A DNA stretch of 64,000 bases from Agathobaculum hominis. GTDB lineage: Bacteria; Bacillota; Clostridia; Oscillospirales; Butyricicoccaceae. The stretch is from assembly GCF_014288055.1 (NCBI RefSeq), contig NZ_JACOPK010000001.1:124001-188000 (forward strand), in the 5' to 3' direction. The stretch's first letter is position 1; each line of letters starts with the position of its first letter. This document shows, piece by piece, positions 33,086 through 43,165 of the stretch. Under the pieces are notes generated by a model. That model had not been told where the DNA came from, did no database searches, and worked only from the letters and a program-made list of their open reading frames with translations. The position numbers and the translations under genes are program-made.

Positions 33086-35161
33086 ATGAAAGCGAAACGA
33101 TGGATGATCGCTGAGCCGGATGCCGGCGGAGTGCGTCGCCTCGCGCAGGAAATGCACTGTGCGCCGCTCACGGCGGCGGTTCTTTCTGCCCGCGGCATCG
33201 AAAACGCAGCCGCAGCACGGGCGTTTCTCAGCTGTGCGCGCAGCGGTCTGCACGACCCGTTCGCCATGCACGACATGGACCGGGCGGTCGGTGTCATTCG
33301 CGGCGCGATCGAGCGCGGCGAGCGCATCGTGGTCTACGGAGACTACGACGTCGATGGCATCACCGCGACCTGCACGCTGGTCGATTACCTGCGCACGGCG
33401 GGCGCAGTCTGCGAATATTATATCCCGAACCGTCTGAGCGAGGGCTACGGCCTGACGCGGCAGGCGATGGAGGAGCTGTACCGACGCGGCACGCGCCTGA
33501 TGATAACCGTGGACTCGGGCATCACCGCAAACGAGGAGATCGCGCTCGCGCGCGAGCTCGGCATGAAGGTCGTCATCACCGACCATCACGAGTGCCACGA
33601 CGAGCTGCCCGAGGCCGAAGCGGTCATCGACTGCAAGCAGGCCGGGGACACCTACCCGTTCGACAGCCTCGCGGGCGTGGGTGTGGCATTCAAGCTGATC
33701 TGCGCGCTCGACGGAGACACGGACGCGATGCTCGACCGCTACGCCGACCTTGTCGCGCTCGGCACGGTCGCGGACGTCATGCCCATCGTGGGCGAAAACC
33801 GCATTCTTGTTGCGGAAGGCCTGCAAAGAATGGAAAGGACGCGCAACATCGGCCTGCAGCGCCTGCTCGCGGAGGCCGGCATGGCGGAGCGCCATCTGAC
33901 CGCCTCGACCATCAGCTTCGTGCTCGCGCCGCGCATCAACGCCGCCGGGCGCATGGGCAAGGCGGACCTCGCCGCCGAGCTGTTTCTGACGCAGGACATG
34001 GACCGCGCGATCCGGCTCGCCGTCGAGCTGTGTGAGCAGAACAAGCTGCGGCAGACGACGGAGAACGAGATTCTGAACCAGGCGCTCACGCAGCTGCGGG
34101 GCGAATACGATCCGGCCGGGGACAAGATGATCGTGCTCGCCGGAAAGGGCTGGCATCAGGGCGTGATCGGCATCGTCTGCTCGCGCCTGTGCGACCGCTA
34201 CGGCTGTCCGGTGGTGCTCATCTCGATCGACAGCGACGGCATCGGCAAGGGCTCGGGCCGCTCGATCGGCAGCTTCAACCTGTTTGACGCTTTGACGAGC
34301 TGCTCCGACCTGCTCGACCGCTACGGCGGCCACGCGCTCGCAGCCGGCCTTACGATCGACGAGAGCAATATCGACGCGCTCAAGGCGCGCCTCAAGGCCT
34401 ATGCCGAGACCCATGTCACCCGGCAGCAGCTCATTCCGCAGCTGCATATCGACTGCATGGTCGAGAAGGAATGGCTGACCATCGAGAATATCGAGGGCCT
34501 TTCCATGCTCGAGCCGTATGGAATGCAGAACGCAGAGCCTGTGTTCTGCATGAAGGACCTGATCGTCGAGGACATCACGCCGCTTTCGAGCGACCGCCAT
34601 GTGCGCCTGTCTCTCTCCAAGGACGGGACGCGGTTTAACGCCATCTGGTTCGGAACGGGCGCCGGCGGACTGGGCTTTGTCCCGGGCAGTACGGTGGACG
34701 CGGCGTTCCATCTCGAGATCAACGAATACCATAACCGCCGCAGCGTGCAGCTTGTCATCTGCGACGTGCAGCTGAGCGAGTGTGAGCACCGCGCCGACCA
34801 GCTGATCCTCAATCTTTACAACATTCTGATGCAGGACGGTCCGCTGACCGCGCTCGAGGCGCGGCGGCTGCTCCCCGAGCGCAAGGATCTTGTCGCCGTC
34901 TGGCGGCATATCGTCTGCCGCGCGGAGGACGGACGGCTCTCCGTGCCCGACGGGGCGCTCTCGCGCCGCGTTTCCTGGGAGAGCAGACGCGAGATCAATA
35001 TCGGCAAGCTCCTCGTCTCGCTCGACGTCTTTTCCGAGTCCGGCCTCATCAGCTACCATTTCAAAGAGGGCATGATAAACGTCTGCCTCAAGCCTTACGA
35101 GGGTAAGGCGGATATTTCCGGCTCCGTCGTGCTGCGGACACTGCAAAGCATGGCGGGGTGA
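33086..35161 (+). CDS. recJ: Single-stranded-DNA-specific exonuclease RecJ
   Basis: 691-residue 5'-3' exonuclease of recombination and mismatch repair. DHH phosphoesterase motifs: VVYGDYDVDGITAT (motif I), DSGIT, TDHHECHDELPEA (motif III, DHH). The DHHA1 domain has GKGWHQGVIGIV and GSGRSIGSFN. A C-terminal extension of about 130 residues is typical of Firmicutes. ATG 33086 follows GAGGGAGAG; the open frame upstream to 32822 runs through the repeat and is not coding. relA starts five bases after the stop. Confidence 0.95.
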   Translation: MKAKRWMIAEPDAGGVRRLAQEMHCAPLTAAVLSARGIENAAAARAFLSCARSGLHDPFAMHDMDRAVGVIRGAIERGERIVVYGDYDVDGITATCTLVDYLRTAGAVCEYYIPNRLSEGYGLTRQAMEELYRRGTRLMITVDSGITANEEIALARELGMKVVITDHHECHDELPEAEAVIDCKQAGDTYPFDSLAGVGVAFKLICALDGDTDAMLDRYADLVALGTVADVMPIVGENRILVAEGLQRMERTRNIGLQRLLAEAGMAERHLTASTISFVLAPRINAAGRMGKADLAAELFLTQDMDRAIRLAVELCEQNKLRQTTENEILNQALTQLRGEYDPAGDKMIVLAGKGWHQGVIGIVCSRLCDRYGCPVVLISIDSDGIGKGSGRSIGSFNLFDALTSCSDLLDRYGGHALAAGLTIDESNIDALKARLKAYAETHVTRQQLIPQLHIDCMVEKEWLTIENIEGLSMLEPYGMQNAEPVFCMKDLIVEDITPLSSDRHVRLSLSKDGTRFNAIWFGTGAGGLGFVPGSTVDAAFHLEINEYHNRRSVQLVICDVQLSECEHRADQLILNLYNILMQDGPLTALEARRLLPERKDLVAVWRHIVCRAEDGRLSVPDGALSRRVSWESRREINIGKLLVSLDVFSESGLISYHFKEGMINVCLKPYEGKADISGSVVLRTLQSMAG

Positions 35162-35165
35162 GCGA

Positions 35166-37364
35166 ATGGGGGAACAAACTATGCAAAACAAACTGGAATT
35201 CCTGCTCGAGCGGGTGAGCAAACAGAACCCGCAGGCCAATATCAAGAAGATCCGCGCCGCCTACGAGTGCGCCGCCGCCGCCCATGAGGGGCAGAAGCGC
35301 CGCAACGGCGAGCCGTATATCATCCATCCGGTCGCGGTCGCGGAGATCGTGGTCGAGATGGGTCTCGATACCGATTCCATCTGCGCCGCACTCCTGCATG
35401 ACTGCATCGAGGACACCGAATTCGGCTACAAGGAGATCGAGAACAAGTTCGGCACGCCGGTCGCGGAGCTCGTCGACGGCGTTACGCGCCTGGGCATGCT
35501 GCGCTACTCCAAGGAGCAGGAGCAGTTCGAGGATCTGCGCAAGATGTTCCTCGCGATGGCGAAGGATATCCGCGTCATCCTCATCAAGCTCGCCGACCGC
35601 CTGCATAACGCGCGCACATTCCAGTTCCTGCCCGAGCGCAAGCAGCGCGACAAGGCGCTCGAGACCATGGAGATCTACGCGCCGATCGCGCACCGCCTCG
35701 GCATGAGCCGCATCAAGTGGGAGCTTGAGGATCTTTCGCTCAAAATCCTCGACCCCATCGGCTACAACGAGATCGTCGAGGGCCTCAAGGCGCAGAGCGA
35801 GCAGCATGAGGAGTTCCTCAAGGGCATTCAGCAGCGCATCTCCGAAAAACTCAGGGAGGCGCACATCAACAACACCATTTCCGCGCGCGTCAAGCACATC
35901 TACTCCATTTACCGCAAGATGTACGCGCAGCACAAGACCATCAACGAGATCTACGACATCTGCGCGGTGCGCGTCATCGTGGATACCGTGGCGGACTGCT
36001 ATAACGTGCTCGGCTATGTGCACGACCTCTACAAGCCCATCCCGGGCCGCTTCAAGGACTATATCTCCACCCCGAAGCCGAACGGCTACCAGTCGCTCCA
36101 CACGACCGTCATCGGCCGCGCCGGCATCCCGTTCGAGATCCAAATCCGCACGGCCGAGATGCACAAGATGGCGGAATACGGCGTTGCGGCGCACTGGAAG
36201 TACAAGCAAGGTCTGGATAAGAAGGCGGGCGAGGAGACGTTCGCATGGATCCGTCAGCTGCTTGAGGCGCAGCAGGACACCGAGGCCGAGGACTTCATCA
36301 AGAACATCAAGGTCGACCTGTTCGCGGACGAGGTATTCGTATTCACCCCGAAGGGCGACGTGGTCAACATGCCGGCCGGCGCGACGCCGATCGACCTGGC
36401 CTACGCCATTCACTCCGCCGTCGGCAACCGCATGACCGGCTGCAAGGTCAACGGCCGCATCGCGCCGATCGACAGCCAGCTGAAAAACGGCGATATTGTC
36501 GAGATCCTGACCTCCAAGGAGGCGCACGGTCCGAGCCGCGACTGGGTGAAGATCGTCAAGACTACCGAGGCGCGCAACAAGATCAAGCAGTGGTTCAAGA
36601 AGGAATGCCGCGAGGAGAATATCGTCAACGGCAGAGAGGAGCTCGACCGCGAGCTGCGCGCAAACCTGCTGTACAACGGCTTCTACGAAAACGAGGAAGT
36701 CCGCCGCAACGTATTCAACAAGTTCTCGTTCTCGAGTCTGGACGAGATGTACGCCGCCATCGGCTACGGCGGCATCACGGTCACGAAGATCCTCAACAAG
36801 GTCAAGGACGATGTCGGCAAGCTGCGCCGTCAGCGCGAGCAGGCGGAACGGGCGGCCCATCCGCAGGATCAGCAGCCGGTGCGTTCGGGCAAGTCCTCGG
36901 ACGGCGTGGTCGTCGAGGGCATCGACAGCTGTCTGGTCAAGTTCGCGCGCTGCTGCACGCCGATCCCGGGCGACGAGATCGTCGGCTTCGTCACGCGCGG
37001 CTACGGCGTGTCCATCCATCGCCGCGACTGCGTCAACGTCCACATGAAGGAGGACCCGGATCGCTGGGTGCGCGCCTGGTGGGATGAGGACGTCGCGGAG
37101 GGCAGCGACAGCCGCAACCGCTTTTCGACCGGCCTTCAGATATCCACGCGCAACCGCATCGGCGTTCTCAGCGACGCCATGCTCGTGTTCGCGACCGGCA
37201 AGATCAACGTGCGCGATATGTCCGCGCGCGATCTGGAGGGCGGCTACGGCGTGATCAATGTTCTGGTGGACGTCACGAGCGTGCACCAGCTCAACAACAT
37301 CATCAGCCGCCTGCGCTCGGTCAAGGGCGTGGTGGACGTGACGAGAACGGTCGACACAAACTGA
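35166..37364 (+). CDS. relA: Bifunctional (p)ppGpp synthetase/hydrolase
   Basis: 732-residue Rel enzyme controlling the stringent response. The N-terminal HD hydrolase is intact (HDCIEDTEFG; AKDIRVILIKLADRLHN), followed by the synthetase (RFKDYISTPKPNGYQSLHTT), TGS domain (VFVFTPKGDVVNMPAGATPIDLAYAIHS), zinc-finger/CC region with FARCCTPIPGDEI, and ACT domain. ATG 35166 follows GGGGTG at the recJ end; ATG 35181 with GGGGGA is an equally possible start giving 727 residues. Confidence 0.96.
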   Translation: MGEQTMQNKLEFLLERVSKQNPQANIKKIRAAYECAAAAHEGQKRRNGEPYIIHPVAVAEIVVEMGLDTDSICAALLHDCIEDTEFGYKEIENKFGTPVAELVDGVTRLGMLRYSKEQEQFEDLRKMFLAMAKDIRVILIKLADRLHNARTFQFLPERKQRDKALETMEIYAPIAHRLGMSRIKWELEDLSLKILDPIGYNEIVEGLKAQSEQHEEFLKGIQQRISEKLREAHINNTISARVKHIYSIYRKMYAQHKTINEIYDICAVRVIVDTVADCYNVLGYVHDLYKPIPGRFKDYISTPKPNGYQSLHTTVIGRAGIPFEIQIRTAEMHKMAEYGVAAHWKYKQGLDKKAGEETFAWIRQLLEAQQDTEAEDFIKNIKVDLFADEVFVFTPKGDVVNMPAGATPIDLAYAIHSAVGNRMTGCKVNGRIAPIDSQLKNGDIVEILTSKEAHGPSRDWVKIVKTTEARNKIKQWFKKECREENIVNGREELDRELRANLLYNGFYENEEVRRNVFNKFSFSSLDEMYAAIGYGGITVTKILNKVKDDVGKLRRQREQAERAAHPQDQQPVRSGKSSDGVVVEGIDSCLVKFARCCTPIPGDEIVGFVTRGYGVSIHRRDCVNVHMKEDPDRWVRAWWDEDVAEGSDSRNRFSTGLQISTRNRIGVLSDAMLVFATGKINVRDMSARDLEGGYGVINVLVDVTSVHQLNNIISRLRSVKGVVDVTRTVDTN

Positions 37365-37450
37365 TTTTACGATGCTGAAACGTCATGGCGAAGCGGCTGT
37401 GGCGTTTTGGTATTTTACTGATTATAAAACAGGACGGGAGAATATACTTT

Positions 37451-37903
37451 ATGAGAGCGTTGGTACAGCGCGTTTCCCATGCCTCGGTCACGATCGACGG
37501 CGTGGTACACGGAAAAATCGGGCAGGGCTTTCTGGTGCTGCTCGGCATCACGGATGGCGACACCGAGGACGACGCGGTCTATCTGGCCGACAAGACGGTC
37601 AAGATGCGCGTGTTCACGGACGAGAACGACAAGATGAACCGCTCGCTCGCGGATGTGGGCGGCGGACTGCTCATCGTCTCGCAGTTCACGCTTTACGGCG
37701 ACTGCCGCAAGGGCAACCGCCCGAGTTTTACGGGCGCGGCGCGTCCCGAGACCGCCATTCCGCTCTATGAAGCGTTCATCGCACGCTGCCGCGAGAGCGG
37801 TCTGCCGGTCGAGACCGGCGAGTTCGGCGCGGACATGAAGGTCGAGCTGCTCAACGACGGCCCGGTCACGCTCTGGATGGACACGAAGGACATGAGAAGA
37901 TAA
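37451..37903 (+). CDS. dtd: D-aminoacyl-tRNA deacylase
   Basis: 150 residues. It removes D-amino acids (and Gly from tRNA-Ala) from tRNA. Family motifs SQFTLYGDCRKGNRPSF (SQFT) and the C-terminal NDGPVT(L)W are present. The ATG at 37451 has GGGAG upstream; the open frame from 37385 lacks a ribosome site. It follows relA, a common clostridial pairing. Confidence 0.95.
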   Translation: MRALVQRVSHASVTIDGVVHGKIGQGFLVLLGITDGDTEDDAVYLADKTVKMRVFTDENDKMNRSLADVGGGLLIVSQFTLYGDCRKGNRPSFTGAARPETAIPLYEAFIARCRESGLPVETGEFGADMKVELLNDGPVTLWMDTKDMRR

Positions 37904-37921
37904 GAAAGGAAACACATCACT

Positions 37922-38554
37922 ATGAAAGTAATGCAGCTCACTGTCGGCGTTGTCGGCACGAATTGCTATATCGTATATGACGAAGCGACGCGCGAGGCCG
38001 CGGTCATCGACCCGGGCGACAACGCGAAGTCCATTCTGCACGCAGTCGCGGAGGAAAAGCTCACGGTCAGGTACGTTCTGCTGACGCACGCGCACTTTGA
38101 CCATATTCTCGCGGTGCACGATGTGCTCGAGGCGACCGGGGCGCAGTTCGTCTGCCCCGAGGCGGACACCTGGCTGCTCAGCCGCGACAATATGGGGCAG
38201 TTCCGCTCGCTCGCGCGCAGCTATGTGCAGGACACGCCGGATATCCTGGCCGGGGAGGGCACGGCCGTCACCTTCGGCGGCCTGACTGCGACCTACATGA
38301 GCACGCCCGGCCACACGCCCGGCTCGTCGGTCATTAAGATCGGCGACTGCCTGTTTACCGGCGACACACTGTTCCGTCATGAATGCGGCCGCTGCGATCT
38401 CGAGGGCGGCGACTTTTCCGCCATGCTGCGCTCGCTGAAGCGCCTTTCCGAGCTCGAGGGAGACTACAAGGTTCTGCCCGGTCACGAGGGGATCTCCACC
38501 CTTGACGAGGAGCGCGCGGCAAATCCTTATATGCTGCAGGCGAGAGGCCGATGA
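37922..38554 (+). CDS. MBL fold metallo-hydrolase (glyoxalase II-like)
   Basis: 210 residues. The zinc-binding motif is THAHFDH (about residues 59-65), with further ligands in TPGHTPGS, FTGDTLF and GHEG. It belongs to the YcbL/YqgX group of glyoxalase II-like hydrolases that follow relA-dtd in many Clostridia; the substrate is unproven. It overlaps hemZ by four bases (ATGA). Confidence 0.88.
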   Translation: MKVMQLTVGVVGTNCYIVYDEATREAAVIDPGDNAKSILHAVAEEKLTVRYVLLTHAHFDHILAVHDVLEATGAQFVCPEADTWLLSRDNMGQFRSLARSYVQDTPDILAGEGTAVTFGGLTATYMSTPGHTPGSSVIKIGDCLFTGDTLFRHECGRCDLEGGDFSAMLRSLKRLSELEGDYKVLPGHEGISTLDEERAANPYMLQARGR

Positions 38555-40014
38555 AATACATACTGGAAGGACATGAGATGAAGCACGCAGCGGAGGAGAT
38601 GCTGCTGCACCTGCTGCCGACGGAGACGCTGACGCGCGTCGAGACCGAGCAGGACGGCGACATCTGCATATCCGCGCTCACCGAGCAGGACGGCTGTCTG
38701 TGCGCGGCCGCCCGCGTGACGATCGGCGGCGAGACGCATGCAGGGAGCATTCCTGTCCTGACGGAGGGACTGGATGAGCTTTCGCGCAAGCGTGCCGTCA
38801 GCACAGCCGTTAAGACGTCCATCTATGACGCGGTCGTACCGTTTCTCGAGGAGCCGCCGGTCTGGGGCAGCCTCACCGGCGTGCGCCCGGCAAAGCTCGC
38901 GCGCGGTCTGGTCGAGCGGGGAAAGACACGCGGCGAGGCGGCGGAGATCCTGCGCAGCAGCTTCCATGTTTCGCCCGAGCGCACCGCGCTCACCATCCGC
39001 GCGGCCGCGACCGCGATGGAGCTGGATCAGGAGATCGGCCCGGACGATATTTCGCTCTATGTCGGCATCCCGTTCTGCCCGTCGCGCTGCTACTACTGTT
39101 CGTTCGTTTCCTCGACGACCGCGCAGTCGGGCGCGCTTATCGAGCCTTATCTCGAAACGCTGTGCGGTGAGATACGCGAGACGGCGGCGCTCGTCCGGCA
39201 GGCCGGAAAGCGCGTGCAGAGCATCTACATCGGCGGCGGTACGCCGACGACGCTGTCCGCGGAGCAGCTCGAACGGCTGACCGCTGCGCTCGCGGACAGC
39301 TTCGACCTGTCGGCGCTGCGCGAATATACGGTCGAGGCCGGCCGCCCGGACACCATCACGCCGGAAAAGCTGCGCGTGCTGAAAAACGCCGGCGTCGGCC
39401 GCGTCAGCATCAATCCGCAGTCCATGGAGGACAGCGTGCTCGCGGCGATCGGCAGAAAGCACGCGGCGGCCGATGTGCTGCGCGCCTTCGACGAGGCGCG
39501 GCAGGCCGGCTTCCGCGAGATCAACATGGACGTCATCGCAGGACTGACCGGCGACACGCCCGAGACCTTTGCGCATACCATCGACACGCTCATCGGGCTC
39601 GCCCCGGAGAATATCACGGTCCACACCCTCGCCATCAAGCGCGGCGCGGACCTCACCGACAAGGCGGCGGCCGCCGCACAGCACGAGACGGTCTCGCGCA
39701 TGCTGGACTACGCCTATCATGCGCTGCCGCAGGCAGGCTACGGCCCGTACTATCTCTACCGCCAGAAATTCATGGCAGGCGGCTACGAGAACGTCGGTTG
39801 GTGCAGACCGGGCACCGAATGCTTTTACAATGTGACCATGATGGAGGAGCTGCAGACCATCCTGTCGCTCGGCGCAGGCGGCGTTTCCAAGCGCGTCGAC
39901 CGCGATACCGGCTGGATCGAGCGCGCGAACAACCCAAAGTACCCGCTCGAATATATCCGCGCAGCCGACCGGCTCGCAAACGGCAAGAAAAAGCTGCTGT
40001 TTTCGAAAAAATAA
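38551..40014 (+). CDS. hemZ: Coproporphyrinogen dehydrogenase HemZ
   Basis: 487-residue radical SAM protein of the HemN/HemZ group. The N-terminal 165 residues are HemZ specific; the cluster motif IPFCPSRCYYCSF (CX3CX2C) is at about residue 178, then GGGTPTTL and EAGRPDTI as in HemZ. Annotated as oxygen-independent coproporphyrinogen oxidase, although in many anaerobes the true substrate is not known. Translation is coupled to the MBL gene. Confidence 0.92.
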   Translation: MKYILEGHEMKHAAEEMLLHLLPTETLTRVETEQDGDICISALTEQDGCLCAAARVTIGGETHAGSIPVLTEGLDELSRKRAVSTAVKTSIYDAVVPFLEEPPVWGSLTGVRPAKLARGLVERGKTRGEAAEILRSSFHVSPERTALTIRAAATAMELDQEIGPDDISLYVGIPFCPSRCYYCSFVSSTTAQSGALIEPYLETLCGEIRETAALVRQAGKRVQSIYIGGGTPTTLSAEQLERLTAALADSFDLSALREYTVEAGRPDTITPEKLRVLKNAGVGRVSINPQSMEDSVLAAIGRKHAAADVLRAFDEARQAGFREINMDVIAGLTGDTPETFAHTIDTLIGLAPENITVHTLAIKRGADLTDKAAAAAQHETVSRMLDYAYHALPQAGYGPYYLYRQKFMAGGYENVGWCRPGTECFYNVTMMEELQTILSLGAGGVSKRVDRDTGWIERANNPKYPLEYIRAADRLANGKKKLLFSKK

Positions 40015-40040
40015 CGATTTCAGTGTAAGGAGGGCGTGTT

Positions 40041-40964
40041 ATGTCTGAATACACGGTCAAATATATCAACCGCCGCGCCAGAACCGATGCGGCAGGCTTC
40101 ATTCGCGACTGCGAGGAGCACTATCACCGCCAGATACACATGGCGGCGGACGAGATCGTGCGCAACCGCGAGCACTGTCCGATCGTGCTCATCAACGGCC
40201 CTTCGTCCTCGGGCAAGACCACGACGAACGACCGGATCGCACGCATCGTCGAGCTGGCCGGCGTGCACGCGAACATGCTCTCGATGGATGACTATTACCG
40301 CACGGCGGCCGACTATGAGCAGCCGATGGATGACGAGAACGGGGTACCCGATCTCGAAAGTCCGGAGTGCATGGATCTTGCACGGCTGTCGGACGACCTT
40401 GCGCGGCTCGTCGCCGGGGAAGAGGTCTCGGTGCCGCGCTTTGACTTCGAAACGCGCACCTCTATCCCGCATGACCGCACGGTCAGGCTCGGACGGGATG
40501 AGGTCATCATGATCGAGGGCATCCACTCGTTCAACCCGGTCATCATGGGAGACCTTGCAAACCGCGCGACGAGCATCTATCTCTCGGTCGCGAGTGCGCT
40601 CGTTCCGCCGAAGGGGCCGCGCCTGGAGCCGTACATGCTGCGCTTTCTGCGCCGCGCGATGCGCGACAGCCTGTTCCGCTCCTCGCCGGTCGAGGCGACG
40701 CTGCGGCAGTGGAACTCGGTCCGCCGGGGCGAGCGGCTGTATATCTCGCCCTACCGCGGGCAGGCCAACCTCACGATCGATACTTTTTTGCCGTATGAGG
40801 TCAATATCCTGATGCCGCGTCTGACGTCCGTGCTCCGCGAGCACAGAGACGCGCTCGAGCACGCAGGACTTGCGCCGATAGACGATATCCTCGGCACGAT
40901 CACGCCCATCGAATGGCAGGGGCGCATACCCGAGGACAGTGTGCTGCATGAATTTATCGGGTAA
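40041..40964 (+). CDS. Uridine kinase-like nucleoside kinase
   Basis: 307 residues. Walker A is GPSSSGKTT (about 54-62), followed by MLSMDDYYR, the nucleoside-binding acidic segment typical of uridine kinase/phosphoribulokinase family, and EGIHSFN. The N-terminal 45 residues (TDAAGFIRDCEEHYHRQI) are what remains of the threonyl-tRNA-synthetase-like part found in longer clostridial homologues. AAGGAGGG precedes the ATG. The precise substrate is not certain. Confidence 0.88.
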   Translation: MSEYTVKYINRRARTDAAGFIRDCEEHYHRQIHMAADEIVRNREHCPIVLINGPSSSGKTTTNDRIARIVELAGVHANMLSMDDYYRTAADYEQPMDDENGVPDLESPECMDLARLSDDLARLVAGEEVSVPRFDFETRTSIPHDRTVRLGRDEVIMIEGIHSFNPVIMGDLANRATSIYLSVASALVPPKGPRLEPYMLRFLRRAMRDSLFRSSPVEATLRQWNSVRRGERLYISPYRGQANLTIDTFLPYEVNILMPRLTSVLREHRDALEHAGLAPIDDILGTITPIEWQGRIPEDSVLHEFIG

Positions 40965-40981
40965 AAAGACAGGCGGAAACA

Positions 40982-41010
40982 TTGCAATTTTTCGGAAGAT
41001 AGGATATAAT
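40982..41010 (+). promoter_or_regulatory. Promoter of the zinc-ribbon protein gene
   Basis: TTGCAA (40982-40987), 17-base spacer, TATAAT (41005-41010). The coding start is 60 bases downstream. Confidence 0.75.
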
Positions 41011-41069
41011 CGGCTTGAAACAGGCAGGGGAGACCTCTGCCGGAAGTCTCGTCAGAAGGAGTGACAGGA

Positions 41070-41462
41070 ATGGACACGAAGTTACAGTCTTTTCTGGATA
41101 AAGTGAAGGATACGGCGTCCCGGACGGGCCGTTCGGTCGGCCGCGCAGCAGACGCGGCGGGCAAGAAGGCGAGCGAGATGGCGGCGGCGACGCGCCTCAA
41201 TCTGCGCATTTTCGATCTCAATACCGAGTGCGACGTGCTGTTCCGCGACATCGGCCGCATGGTCTACGAGCTGCACCGCGGCGATGAGGTGACGAGCGAG
41301 GACATGGACGCGAAGCTCGAGGAAGTGGACGCGAAGAAGGAGCAGCTTGCCGAGCTGCGCGACCAGCTCGCTTCCATGCGTTCGGTCAGCATCTGCCCGA
41401 ATTGCGGCAGAACCTGCAGCCGCGAGGACTCCTTCTGTCCCGGCTGCGGCACGGAGCTATAA
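41070..41462 (+). CDS. Small coiled-coil protein with C-terminal zinc ribbon, unknown
   Basis: 130 residues. The first 60 are basic and Ala-rich, 60-105 form a charged coiled coil (DMDAKLEEVDAKKEQLAELRDQL), and the end is a zinc ribbon CPNCGRTC...CPGC. I do not recognise a named family; proteins of this build are common in Clostridia. ATG 41070 lies seven bases after AGAAGGAG; GTG 41061 overlaps that site. It has its own promoter and a hairpin (41472-41503) after it. Confidence 0.7.
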   Translation: MDTKLQSFLDKVKDTASRTGRSVGRAADAAGKKASEMAAATRLNLRIFDLNTECDVLFRDIGRMVYELHRGDEVTSEDMDAKLEEVDAKKEQLAELRDQLASMRSVSICPNCGRTCSREDSFCPGCGTEL

Positions 41463-41471
41463 TCGTCTGAA

Positions 41472-41510
41472 CGGCGTGCGGATATGAAACACTGTCCGCA
41501 CGCCTGCTTT
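41472..41510 (+). terminator. Hairpin after the zinc-ribbon protein gene
   Basis: GGCGTGCGGA pairs with TCCGCACGCC; only a broken T-tract (TGCTTTGCTT) follows, so termination may be partial. Confidence 0.6.
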
Positions 41511-41530
41511 GCTTGAAAGGGAGTGCATCG

Positions 41531-43153
41531 TTGCATAAAAAATCAAAGGGGCAGAGTTTCCTGCAGGGCGCCTTTATCATGATGGCGGCAAGTCTCGTCG
41601 TCAAGGTCATCGGCGCTTTTTTCCAGATACCGCTGCAAAATCTGATCGGCGGCGAAAAAAGCCCGGCGTTCGGCATGTTCTCGGCGGCGTACCGCATCTA
41701 TACCGCCATGCTCGTGGTCTCGACCGTCGGTCTGCCGGCGGCGCTGTCCAAAATGGTGGCGGAGGCGACCGCACGGGGACGGGAGCACGAGGTGCGCCGC
41801 ATCGTGCGCGTGGCGGCCGGGATCTTCGTGCCGGTGGGTGCGCTGTGCTCGCTGGCGCTGTTCTTCGGCGCAGGGACGTTCGCCGCATGGATCAAGAGCG
41901 AGGACTCGCGCCTTGCGGTCATGGCGATCGCGCCGAGCGTGCTGATGGTCGCGATCCTCTCGGTGTTCCGCGGCTACTATCAGGGCCGCTCCAACATGGT
42001 GCCGACGGCGGTCTCGCAGGTCATCGAGGCGGCCGGCAAGCTGTTCATCGGCCTCGGACTTGCCTGCTGGGCGGTCGGGCGCGGCTTTGACGATCCGGTC
42101 GTCGCGGCGCTGACCGTGCTCGGCGTCACTATCGGAGAGGTCGTCTCGGCGGCGTACATGCTCGTGCAGGCGGCGCTCTCGCGCGGCGAGACAAGGGTGC
42201 GCGCGCTCGACCCGGCCGTTCGGCCGACGCTGACGCTTGCGAAAACGCTGCTCAGCCTGTCTATCCCGATCACGATCTCGTCCTCGGTCATGAGCATTAC
42301 CGACCTGATCGATGTCGCGCTCATTTCGAGCCGCCTGCAAAGCCCGGCGGTGCATATGGCGGCGGACGAGGCGATGCAGACCTACGGCATCTACACCGGC
42401 GTCATCAACTTCTTCAATCTGCCGCAGACGCTCATCACCGCGCTCGCGGTCAGCGTCCTGCCGACCATCGCGAGCGCCCGCGCGGCGGGCAATGAGACCG
42501 GGGCGAATCGGACGCTCTCGACCACGCTGCGCATGACGCTCATGCTGACGCTCCCGGCCGGGGCGGGCTTTTTCCTGCTCGGCGGCTCGATCCTGCGCAT
42601 CTTTCTGTCCTCGGGCACGGTGCTCGGCGGTCAGCTGATGAGCATACTCGGCTTTGCGGTCCCGGCGGTCGCGCTCGTCGCGGTGACGAATGCGGTGCTT
42701 CAGGCGTACAGCCGTATCGACCTGCCGCTCGTCTCCATGTGTCTCGGCGCGGCGGTCAAGCTGTGCGGAGACTATTTCATGATCGGAGACCCGCGCTTTT
42801 CCATCGCGGGCGCGCCCATCAGCACGGCGCTGTGCTACTGGCTGATCGCTCTGCTCAACCTGTTCCATATCGCGCGGCTGTCGCACGGTCTGCCGCCGGT
42901 CGGCCGGACGCTCGTGCGTCCTCTGGCGGCGACGGCCGGCATGGGCGCGGTGGTCGTCATCGGAAAGACGCTCGTGCGCCTTGCGAGTCTGGCTCCGGGC
43001 AGCGCACTCGACAAGCTCGCGACTCTTGCGATCATCGCGGCGGCGGCGCTCGTTTACGGCGTGCTGCTGCTCGCGCTCCGCGCCATCGAGCGGGCGGATG
43101 TGCTGTTGCTGCCGCACGGCGCAAAAATTGCAGATATTTTACATTTGAAGTGA
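41531..43153 (+). CDS. SpoVB-like polysaccharide/lipid flippase (MOP superfamily)
   Basis: 540 residues with about fourteen membrane spans, GAFFQIPLQNLIGGEKSPAFGMFSAAYRIY near the start being typical of the SpoVB/YabM/MurJ-related branch that moves lipid-linked sugars. It stands where Bacillus has yabM, before mazG (yabN). TTG 41531 is used because AAAGGGAG lies seven bases before it; no ATG is near. A role in spore cortex or wall precursor export is likely but not proven. Confidence 0.85.
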   Translation: MHKKSKGQSFLQGAFIMMAASLVVKVIGAFFQIPLQNLIGGEKSPAFGMFSAAYRIYTAMLVVSTVGLPAALSKMVAEATARGREHEVRRIVRVAAGIFVPVGALCSLALFFGAGTFAAWIKSEDSRLAVMAIAPSVLMVAILSVFRGYYQGRSNMVPTAVSQVIEAAGKLFIGLGLACWAVGRGFDDPVVAALTVLGVTIGEVVSAAYMLVQAALSRGETRVRALDPAVRPTLTLAKTLLSLSIPITISSSVMSITDLIDVALISSRLQSPAVHMAADEAMQTYGIYTGVINFFNLPQTLITALAVSVLPTIASARAAGNETGANRTLSTTLRMTLMLTLPAGAGFFLLGGSILRIFLSSGTVLGGQLMSILGFAVPAVALVAVTNAVLQAYSRIDLPLVSMCLGAAVKLCGDYFMIGDPRFSIAGAPISTALCYWLIALLNLFHIARLSHGLPPVGRTLVRPLAATAGMGAVVVIGKTLVRLASLAPGSALDKLATLAIIAAAALVYGVLLLALRAIERADVLLLPHGAKIADILHLK

Positions 43154-43165
43154 GGAAACACGAAA